NCBI GenBank assembly: GCA_039621445.1
Contig: CP154954.1
Location: 24,068,954 to 24,132,953 of the forward strand
Direction of reading: 5' to 3'
Length of the DNA stretch: 64,000 nucleotides
Source of the DNA: Euglena gracilis
Taxonomy: Eukaryota > Euglenida > Euglenophyceae > Euglenales
Shown: positions 9,086 through 18,117 of the stretch, piece by piece
Position numbering within the stretch: the first letter of the stretch is position 1
How the letters are laid out: the number at the start of each line of letters is the position of its first letter
The notes under the pieces: model-generated
What the model saw: only the letters and a program-made list of their open reading frames with translations
Database searches by the model: none
Told to the model about the DNA's origin: nothing
Program-made: the position numbers and the translations under genes

Positions 9086-12000
9086 GGAGTTGGACCCCAA
9101 GATCTTGAAATGGATTTTGAGGAAATGTCGGAAATGGGATTTGGAGCATTTGGTGAATGAACTCAAAAAGTACCCCAAAGTGAGTGTTGAGGGCATGGAA
9201 AGGGAGATTCAAGTGGATGTTGATGAAATCCCATTGTCTCCCCCCGTTTCACCCATCTCATCCTTGCCCCATGACTCTCTTTTTCAGATGGAGAAAAATA
9301 CAAGTGTCATCGAAGTGGGTGCGGAATTATCAATCGAAGTGAATTTGAGCTTCACCGAGAAGGACCACAAGCCACCAACAATGGTTTCAAATATTGAAGA
9401 ATTGGAGTTCAATGGAGCCGATGGTATGGAAGTCCGAGGTACCCCCTCTTCCCCCTTCACCGTTTCGGATCGAGAATTGTCCAAGGTGTGTGAAAGGCTT
9501 TTGCAACAAATTCCCGTTCCACAAAAAGATGGTTTGTTTGACAAGGAAACCGAGAATTTGCATGGTGATTTGCAAGGTGATCTTGCCCGTTTTGAAAAGG
9601 AACCCCAATTGAAAGTGCTCCTTGAAAAGTACATGGAAATTTTTGGTCCTCTCCCGAGTCCCGGCATGGGTTGTCAACTCGTCCAATGTGATTTGGAACT
9701 CAAGGATGAGTTCAAGGGGAGGGTGATCCGTGGCAAATGTTGGCCTATGAGCGAAAAGGATTCCATGGAAATTCACAAACAAGTGAATGAATTGGTGGAA
9801 AGTGGGTTGGTGGAGAGCTACCCCAAAGGAAAGACCCCAACCCATTGTTCTCCAACATTTTTGGTGGAAAAGAAGGAAAGCCAATCGAAAAGGATGGTGG
9901 GCCAATACAAAAAGGTCAACGACCATGTGAAAAGTCATTCGGCATTTTTACCAAACATGGAACAAATGGTCGAAAATTTGGCCCAATGTCGATAGAAATC
10001 AAAACTCGACCTGAGAAGTGGGTTTTGGCAAGTTGGTTTGAGTGAAAGGGCAAAAGAACTCACCGCATTTGTCACCCCGAATGGTCAAGTTTTGGCAATG
10101 GAATTGCATGCCTTTTGGAATTCAAGCCGCACCCGCAATTTTTCAAGAACTCATGGAAAGGGTGATTTCGGAAATGAAGGAAAATCCAAAGGTTGCAAAT
10201 TTGTTGGAACCGAAAAATGGCCAAAGGAAATGTTTTGTGGGAGCATTTTTCGATGATGTCAGGGTGGGAGCATCGACCATCCCCGAACATTTGTTTTTGT
10301 TGGAGGAACTTTTCAAAGTGGTGAAAAAGCACAAGCTCCGAATCAAGTTGACCAAGTGTGACTTTTTGAAAGAAAGCATTGAGTACCTTGGTTTTTTGGT
10401 TCAATGGGGATCATGTAGGCCAAGTGAGAAAAATTTTCAAGCTTTGGTGGATTTCAAAGTGAAAAGTTTGAAAGATCTCCGTGCTTTTTTGGGAGCTTGC
10501 AACTTTTTTCGTCGCCATGTGAAAGCATTCACATTTTCAAGTGCGGACTTGACCGATCTTCTCAAGAAAAATGCAAGATTTGTTTGGACCCAAAAAGAAG
10601 AAAAGCTCATCCAGGACATCAAGCAAAAACTTTTGAATGCGGTGCCCCTCGGGGTACCACGGTCATGTGGAGAAATGGTTGTCATTACCGATGCCTCCGA
10701 CCGGGGGGGAGGTGGAACGATTTTTCAATGGCAATCGTTGGACCCCTCTCAAGTCCCTCAAGGATTCACAACCCAAGGTATGTCCAAGGAAGGTGTGCTC
10801 ATTCACAATTACCCAAATGAATTTCGGTTGGTACCCATCGGGCATTGGAATTGGAAATGGTGCCCCACAAGATCCCGGTATTCCACCTTTGAACAAGAAC
10901 TTTTGGCCGGTGTGCTAATGTTTTCAACGCAAAGTCGAATTTTGCAAGGTTTGCCGGTTGTTTGGTTTTGTGATCATGAGGCCCTCAGGAATTTCTTGGA
11001 CAAAGAACCCCCCGTGAATCAAAGATTGAGACGTTGGTTTTGTTTTTTGGGTCAATTCAAGATAAATATTGTGCATACACCCGGAATGAAAAATGAGTGG
11101 TGTGATTGGTTGTCAAGGAGTCATTTTGACCAAAAGTTCAACGTTGAATTCGAAAATTTGGCAAAAGATGCATTCGAAAAGATGGACTCCCAATTGGATC
11201 TTTCTTTGCAAGTTTTGTCGTTTGAGATGAAAGACTTCAATTTTCCATTGGATTACCCATCGAGTGATTTTGCCGAGATTTGGGAAAAATTGGAACCATG
11301 GAAAGCTCAAGTCATCGATGATTGTTTGTGGTTCAAGGCCAAAGACAAACTTTTTTGTGAGCGAAAATTGGCCATCCCCAAGGAAAGTCTTCCCCAAGCG
11401 TCATCGTGGTTTCATCGAGCTCATGGTCATCCCGGTCCCGAGCGGACGCTTTGGTCATTTCTCCACAATTTACATTCATCCCTCTCAAGAAAGGATTTGT
11501 TCGGTTTGTTTCGGAATGTTTTGGGTTCGTGTGAAACATGTGTCATGTCAAAGCCAAGTTCACAAGCCGATCGTGGACTTTTGGGTTGTTTGCCAATTCC
11601 TCCCCTTTGCAACGACATCATTTTTCTCGATTTTGTCGCCCTTGATGAATTCAGTTCTTTTGATTACGCTTTGGGCATTGTGGATGGTTTGAGTCGTTTT
11701 GTTTGTACCTCCCATGCCATAAAGAAGTGACGGGTGAAAAAGTCTTGAAGATGATTTTGAAAGAATGGGTGGAAAAATTTGGTCGCCCCAACGAAGTTTT
11801 GAGTGATAATGACATTCGCTTCAAGTCAAGTTCCGGTTTTTACCAAGAGGCCATGAAATCACTCGGAATCAAGGTTTTGTTCTCTCTTCCGAGGCATCCT
11901 TCATCAAATGGGTTGATGGAAAGAGAAAATCGTTCGTTTGTGCAAACATTGAGATGTCTTGTGCACGAAACGGGTACAAAAGATTGGCCAAAGTTGCTTC

Positions 12001-13099
12001 CGTACGTCAATTTTCTGATGAACAGCCAGATTTCAAGTTCGACGGGAATGTCTCCATCGGAACTTTTCCTCGGTCGATCTCCATGGAAATTAGAAAGTGT
12101 TGGAGAACCGTGTGAAAGCCCATCTGTCGAAAATTGTATTTTGGAACAGCTTTTAATTCAAGAAAAGGAAAGTTTGAGGCTGAAACATCTCAGAAGTTTG
12201 GCGATGGAGCGGAAAAACAAGGTTCGGAAACCTGCCGTTTATGAAATTGGTCAATTTGTCCTCGTCCACAAGTCTCGATGGCCCCAGAGAAAAGTCGAAA
12301 AGATCGCCAGTCCATGGTTTGGACCCTACAAAGTTGTTCAAGTGCACTACAACTCTTTGCAAATTTTGGCATCTCCATCATTGGGAGGTTTGGTGAAAGT
12401 TTCGTTCTCCCAAGTGAAACACTGGAGTTCTGTCCATGACCCACACAATGACACTTCGTTTTTGTCAGAGGAGTGTGAGGAATTTGATGGTGCACAAACC
12501 CCTGCTTCATTCACAGGTCACACACACGACCGAGGAACAGGCGGCGAACAGCGAGGCGCAAGCGACGCACACAGAGGTGCACGCGACGAACGCACGACAA
12601 AACCAGAACACGACAGAACAAGGCCACAACAGGAAACGCGAGGCGAAAGGCCCAGAACAGCCGAACGAGCACGCGACGCACGGCCGAGCGCACGCGACGA
12701 ACCCCCAGAAAGACCAGAAGGACCCAACCCCCAGAAAGACCAGTTTTCTTCTAATTTTCCCTCTCAGATGGTTACCAGAAGCAAGTCCCGAGGGCCAGAA
12801 TCAAGTTTCAATTCAAAGAATTCAAATTTTGGAGTTGGTCGACCCAGAGGTGAATCGAAGAGAATTTGGCAGAAAAAGTCGGAGTTTGAGAAGGACAACC
12901 TGGAGGAGAGTGGTCCAGATGGACCTTTGCAGCAGGCTGCTGCAGAAGCTGCTGATCATCTTGAAGTTGATGTTTAAAATGTTGATGATCTTGCTGTTCA
13001 ACTTCCACAAGATGAACTTCAACATGATGGTGTTCTGGGGCCTGTGGCCCCAACACTGCAGCCCAGTGCTTCAGATTCTGTGCCTGTTTTCCCAGTTTC

Positions 13100-13454
13100 A
13101 CAGTCAGAACCAGAAAAAGTCAGCAGTTTTGCTTCAGAATGTGTTTCAGATTTGCCCAAAACAGCCAGACAGTTTTCAGAAATGGAGGCTGCAAAAATGG
13201 GTTTTTACAATGTTGAAGCCATTTTGGATCACAAGTTCAGAAATGGTTGGAGGTTTCTGACAAAGTGGGAGAATTACCCAGTGCATTCATCAACATGGGG
13301 ACCAGTCAGAAGTTTCATTTTGCCAGGTGGAAGAATGAACTCAGTTTTTCAGAATTACATTCATGACAGTGGTTTGCAAGAGGTTTTGAAGAAAGTGCAG
13401 AAGAATGTGAATACCCAACCCAGTCCAGTTTTCACAGTCAAACTGTTTCCATGA
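13100..13454 (+). other. Chromodomain at the C terminus of chromovirus copy A pol
   Basis: From about 13,206: YNVEAILDHKFRNGWRF, LTKWENYPVHSSTWGPV. The aromatic cage positions (Y, W, W/Y) and the VEAILDH opening are those of chromodomains, which bind methylated histone H3 and steer chromoviruses to heterochromatin. The frame ends VFTVKLFP then TGA at 13,452. Copies B (TWEP) and C carry the same domain. Confidence 0.88.
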
Positions 13455-14195
13455 AATTTGGTGCCTTGGGCATCAGAAACTGACCCCAGCATGCACAACC
13501 AGCCAAAGAAAGCAGAATAACCCCTCTCTTTTCTAAGTGCCAGCCCAGCTGCTGAGGAGTAGAATGTCTGGGTGCAGAAGCCACAGGGCCAGAGGCACTT
13601 AGGTCTTGCACCTAAGAGTGTAATCAGCCTGAATTCGAGAGCCAAAAAGGCCAGGCCATGATTCTACCAACAAGTTCGCCAGCACCAGACCACCACCAAC
13701 AACAAGTCAATTGATCATCTTCATCATCGCGATCTTCTTCATCATGATCAATTTCAAGAAGTTTTCATGTTCAACAATTTGATGAAGATAGAGCTGTCGT
13801 ACACCATTTTGATGTTCGTTGACTTTGTTGTTCTTTGTCTTGATGTTCACTGTTGGACATGTTGTTCACGGTTCAGTTTGGATTTCAGATTGATGTTTGA
13901 GTATGGCTTTTCCCAGTTTTTGTGGAGAGAGAGAAAGGCCAGAGAGAGGGAGCAACCGGGAAAGAGAAAGAAAACCCCCCAGAGCCACAAACGACACAAG
14001 CTGGCTGGGGTAAAAAGTTTTTGACTTCTCTTCCACTGCCCCCTGACCAAAAAAAAAAGTTAACAATTGATGCCGATTTTACGGCCCACGTTCACGAGTC
14101 CAAAAAAAAAACGACGTTCGCCTGAGATTTCAGCCAAGTCTTTTGAGCCCCCTTTTTGTGTGCTCGGTGGTGCTTTGCTCCACCAAGGGGGGGAT
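13455..14195 (+). other. Chromovirus copy A 3' untranslated region with polypurine tract
   Basis: The 740 bp between the chromodomain stop and the 3' LTR have no gene. They include runs rich in gatgatcttcatc and a stretch of gagagaaag words (13,925-13,975). The tract accaagggggggat (about 14,182-14,195) touches the LTR and would prime plus-strand synthesis. Copies B and C have the same layout. Confidence 0.8.
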
Positions 14196-14604
14196 TGAAA
14201 AGGTGGCCTTGGCTACCTTCCCCCCCCCTGACCTCCCTGGGCAGTGGATGAAAGAGACCCCCTTTGCTCATGAAAGAAAGGTGCAAGAACCACTCACAAC
14301 TGGCCCATGTGTGCTTCATGGTGGGGGGCCTTCCACAAAGGAGCCTTCCCCAACGCCCCCCCCCACCAACCGTCCCAACTTCCCCAGCACATTCTTACTG
14401 TGACGTTCCTAACTTTTTTTGGTGTACATATGCTCACCTCTGCACAGGCTGGTATTTGTGTCTTCAAATGGTCATGTTTTATGCCTGCTGAAGTTTGTTG
14501 GTGAAAGCGACCGAAGGAGGATTAGAAAAAGGTCGACGGAGAGGAGAGATCAAAAAAAGATCCTACGCAAGCTGAGTCCAAGAAGAAGGACTGAAAGCTT
14601 TACA
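14196..14604 (+). repeat. 3' LTR of chromovirus copy A
   Basis: The 409-bp partner of 6309-6718 runs from TGAAAAGG to TTTACA. It differs from the 5' LTR by a handful of substitutions and by the length of the C runs. Confidence 0.93.
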
Positions 14605-14609
14605 CACAT

Positions 14610-15856
14610 TAGGGGAGGCTGGGTTCAAGGTCAGCAAGAAAAAGTCTGGGTTTACTCCCACACAAAGGCTACAACATTTGGGGTTCATCATAGACTTGGA
14701 AAAAGGTCAGCTGGAGGTGCCCCCACACAAATTAAAGACTATCAGAAAGGAACTGGGCAAGGTGGTGATGGCCCAAAAACTAAGTTGCAGAAAGATAGCC
14801 AGCATTCTGGGTCAAGTCAGAAGTTACCTCCCTGCTCTGCCATTTTTAAGACTGGTAACCCAGGAGCTTTTAAAGTTCAGCCAGATGCACCAAGAAAAGG
14901 GCTGGGATTTTTGCATCGACATTCCAGAAAGGCTGAAAGGGGAAATCAAAGTGCTGAAGGCATACTTGCAGCCAGGCCTGGGCAGGCCTTTCCTACAACA
15001 GGCAAAAAGGGTGCTCCATTCAGACTCCTCCACATGGGCATGGGGGGGAGTGGAATCCTCCCAAAATCAAATCATCCAAGAATTTTGGAGGGAGAAATAT
15101 TGTTTACATATAAATGTGAAACAGCTAATGGCAGCAGTTCAGACCGTAAAAGCATTTGCCCAGCCTGGGGAAACGGTGCTGTTAAACGTGGACAATCAAG
15201 TGGCACTGAGTTACCTCGCCAAATGGGGGGGAGGAAAACAACACCTCAATCAGATTTTGGAACCCCTGTTTCATTGGTGTTGGGAAAACCAAGTTCAACT
15301 GCAGGTCCAGTGGGTTCCTTCAGCAGCAATGTTGGCAGACCCCCTCACAAGGTGGGATCAAGACAGGGGGGATTATACCCTGTGCCCAAACCTGTTCACC
15401 CACATTTTGAAGTTTTTCAGAAAAGACATTGCTCCAGACACAGACATGTTTGCATCTCCAGGAAATGCAAAATTCCAAAAATTTGTAGCCAGATGGCCCC
15501 ACCACCAGGATTTTCTGGTGGATGCATTGAATTGCGACGTGACTTCAGACCAAGATGTTTATGCCAACCCCCCATGGAAAGTAATTTTTGCCTGGCTCAT
15601 CAGACTGAGACTGAACAAGCAGGTGAAATGTCTTTTGGTGACACCCATGTGGGTTTCGAGTCCATGGTGGCCCCTATTAATCAAAATGTCCAAACCAGGG
15701 ACAAGAATGTTGGTCTTACCCCCCAGGGAAGGCATTTTCAGCAATTGCTGGGGGCAATCAATGCCAAAGCCAAAGTGGCCCCTCGCTTGCACAGTGGTAT
15801 CAGGTTCCTTTTGGAACAGCAAAAAATGTCACATCAAGACATTGAAAATGTCCTGA
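14610..15856 (+). pseudogene. DIRS ORF2, second part: RT thumb, RNase H and Dam-like domain
   Basis: This continues directly from 6308 once copy A is removed. It begins LGEAGFKVSKKKSGFT, followed by an RNase H with HSDSSTWAWGG, the INVKQLMAAV helix, LNVDNQVALSYLAKW and ADPLTR. From about 15,420 a Dam-like methyltransferase block follows: DTDMFASPGNAKFQKF, then DVYANPPWKVIF (NPPW at 15,566-15,577) and CLLVTPMWVSSPWWPLL. The stop is TGA at 15,854. The block is known in DIRS elements. It overlaps the recombinase ORF by 31 bp. Confidence 0.85.
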
Positions 15857-16970
15857 GGAGTTTGGGACCCCTGAAGCGTTATGACAGTGCATTCAGCAAG
15901 CTGTTTGTAATTCTACAACAGAAAGGATTGGAGCCCTTGCAAGTCTCCAGGATGGAGCTGGCCACTGCCCTTTTGGACCTACACAAACTGTCACAAGCTG
16001 ATGCTCGATGTGCGTATGCCTCACTGCAGTATTTACCTGGGTTGGAGTCCATCAGATTTCATCCTTTACTGACAAAAGTAAAAAAGGAATGGAATCGTTC
16101 GGTGCAGAGGTATGCTGTTTTTTGGGACCCCCTACCCATTTTGCAAAAATTGCAGAGCAACACAAGGATCTCTGATATGTCCATCATGGAGTTGAGATGG
16201 AGAATCATTCTGTCTTTCAGACTTTTGGCTCTTCAAAGGGGGGTGGACATGGCCAGAACTCAGAGGACCATTTCAGTGGTGGAGGAAAAATTTTTCATTT
16301 TGGTCAGGAGAAAGGGTTGGCCTTCACCAAAGTGGGAGCAAGTGTTGAAGATTGATTCCCTTCATCTTTGAGTCCATATCATTTGATGACAGAATATGTG
16401 TAAAGAACATCTTTCATCCCCCAGGGTGCCCCTCTGTTGTGGAGTTTGGATGGCAAAAAACCCTTGTCTTCCAACAGAATCAACTCTTTGACAAAGGAGT
16501 TGTTGGACACTTTTGGCATTCCCATTTCCCACTGGAAAGCCCACAGCACAAGGGGGGCAGGAGTGTTGATGTACAAAAAGCTGGGATTGTCCAGTGAGGA
16601 GGTGTGCGAACTTGGGCAGTGGAAAAATGCCACCGCTTTTTCAGCCCATTACTTACGATTGTGGGCGGTGGATTCAGCAACGAAAAAATTTGAAAAAGGG
16701 GTAGTGCACAAAGTCTCACCCCCAGAGTGTGCGAAGCCCGAATGGTCGAGTACTCCCGGGAAGAATGACCAGGGAGGAAATGACCATGAGGGCGGAGCAC
16801 AAGAGGGGGGTGAGCCCACCCAACCCACCCGAAAAAGGAAAGCACCATCCTCAGGGGGGGGGGGGGGCAAAAACGCCCCTACACACAGGCCGGGGCCCCT
16901 GCGGTTCACCTTCGCCACGTCGGTGTCGGAGAGCACATCATCGCCAACTCCGGCACCAAAGTCGCAGTAA
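15826..16970 (+). pseudogene. DIRS ORF3: tyrosine recombinase, frameshifted
   Basis: The ATG at 15,826 opens MSHQDIENVLRSLGPLKR. The core-binding part runs to about 16,365, where the frame stops (TGA 16,369). The protein seems to continue one frame over (ESISFDDRICVKNIFHPPG) to about 16,425 and then in a third frame as APLLWSLDGKKPLSSNRIN. The catalytic region holds HWKAHSTRGAG (the H..R pair, near 16,540) and QWKNATAFSAHYLRLW (HY with the Tyr nucleophile, near 16,645). A basic tail follows to TAA at 16,968. Two frameshifts within 60 bp would kill the enzyme. A short spliced intron is a less likely reading. By family the enzyme joins circular cDNA to the target. Confidence 0.8.
16719..16814. 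repeat. DIRS internal complementary region
   Basis: Bases 16,719-16,745 (cccccagagtgtgcgaagcc...) are the complement of the extreme left end at 4109-4135. Bases 16,747-16,814 (tcgagtactcccgggaagaa...) are the complement of the extreme right end, about 25,214-25,283. The two halves meet at gaatgg/tcgag. This side-by-side copy of both termini defines DIRS elements and templates their circularisation. It overlaps the end of the recombinase ORF. Confidence 0.88.
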
Positions 16971-17005
16971 GAAGCACCCTGCCAAAAAGAACACAAACAA
17001 CAAAA
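16935..17005 (+). repeat. DIRS right inverted terminal repeat, inner part
   Basis: The sequence cgccaactccggcaccaaag...aacaacaaaa is the reverse complement of about 4166-4231 with a few changes. Chromovirus copy B interrupts it after caaaa (17,001-17,005). The outer part resumes at 25,190. Confidence 0.82.
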
Positions 17006-17422
17006 TGTAAAGCTTTCAGTCCTTTTTGCTTGGACTCAGCTTGCGTAGGATCCTTCTTTTTTGAACTCTCCTCTCCGTCGACCTTTTTCCAAATCCTCCT
17101 TCGGTCGCTTTCACCAAAGCACTTCAGGAAGCATAAATCATTGTATGACAAAGCACTAAGACCAGCCTGTGCAGAAAGGTAAGACATATATACACCGAAA
17201 GGTCCGACACATCACAGTAGGAATGTTGCTGGGTATGGTTGGGCGGTTGGTGGGGGGGGCGTTGGGGAAGACTCCTTTGTGGAAGGCCCCCCCCCATGAA
17301 GGACATATGGGCCAATTGTGAAGTCAGGTTCTTGCACCTTTCTTTTATGAGCAAAGGGGGTCTCTTTCATCCACTGCCCAGGGAGGTCAGGGGGGGGGAA
17401 GGTAGCCAAAGCCACCTTTTCA
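17006..17422 (-). repeat. 3' LTR of chromovirus copy B
   Basis: 417 bp. Read on the minus strand it runs from TGAAAAGG (17,422 downwards) to TTTACA at 17,006. It belongs with the LTR variant of copy C (caaccgcccaacc) more than with copy A (caaccgtcccaac). Confidence 0.92.
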
Positions 17423-18117
17423 ATCCCCTCCCTTGGTGGAGCAAAGCGCCACCAAGCACACACAAAAGGGGGCTCAAAAGACTTTGGCTGAATTCTCAGG
17501 CGAGCGTCCTTTTTTTTTTTGGACTCGTGAACGTGGGCCGTAAAATCGGCATCAATTGTTCACTTTTTTTTTGTTTTTTTTTGTCAGGGGGCAGTGGAAG
17601 AGAAATCAAAAACTTTTTACACCAGCCAGCTTGTGTCGTTTATGGCTGTGGGGGGTTTTCTTTCTCTTTCCCGTTTGCTCTCTCTCTGGCCTTTCTCTCT
17701 CTCACAAAAACTGGGAAAAGCCATAATCAAACATCATTCTGAAATTCCAGTCTGAACTGTGAACAACATGTCCAACAGTGAACATTAAGACAAAGAACAA
17801 CAAAGTCAATGAACACGAAATTGGTGAACGACAGCTCTATCTTCATCAAATTGTTGAACATGAAAACTTCTTGAAATTGAACATGAGGAAGAAGATCGTG
17901 ATGATGAAGATGATCAACTGACTTGTTGTGGTTGGTGGTCAGGTGCTGGCGAACCTTTAGGTGCAAGACCTAAGTGCCTCTGGCCCTGTGGCTTCTGCAC
18001 CCAGACATCCTACTCCTCAGCAGCTGGGCTGGCACTTAGAAAAGAGAGGAGTTATTCTGCTTTCTTTGGCTGGTGGTGCATGCTGGGGTCAGTTTCTGAT
18101 GCCCAAGGCACCAAATT

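Larger units (their letters stand above)
8139..13454 (+). pseudogene. Chromovirus copy A pol: protease, Dam-like, RT, RNase H, integrase, chromodomain
   Basis: Protease: IIDSGATTSAI, with catalytic DSG at 8289-8297. Dam-like domain: about 8691-9085, with WANPPF near 8824. RT: about 9700-10,500, catalytic FFDD at 10,246-10,257. RNase H: TDASDRGGGG, FEQELLAG, CDHEAL and CDWLSR. Integrase: HRAHGH and CETC zinc site (11,413-11,550), LDFVAL, LSDNDIRF and MEREN as the D,D,E residues, then the GPY module WFGPYKV (about 12,316). Next come an Arg/Glu-rich linker and a chromodomain. Breaks: TAG 9993-9995 (shared by all copies), a one-base insertion near 10,090, a one-base loss near 11,700 and TAA 12,975-12,977. 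Confidence 0.9.
6309..14604 (+). mobile_element. Chromovirus copy A (Ty3/gypsy LTR retrotransposon), inserted in DIRS RT
   Basis: The LTRs (6309-6718 and 14,196-14,604) begin TGAAAAGG and end TTTACA. A 5-bp duplication CACAT flanks the element (6304-6308 and 14,605-14,609). Primer site, gag, protease, Dam-like domain, RT, RNase H, integrase, chromodomain and purine tract occur in this order. The two LTRs differ at only a few positions, so the insertion is young. The copy is inactive: stops at 8001, 8136, 9993 and 12,975 and frameshifts near 10,090 and 11,700. Confidence 0.95.

Noticed and set aside
14678-15856. Independent retro-gene starting at the ATG at 14,678
   Set aside because: The frame is the direct continuation of DIRS ORF2 from 6308 once copy A and its duplication are removed.
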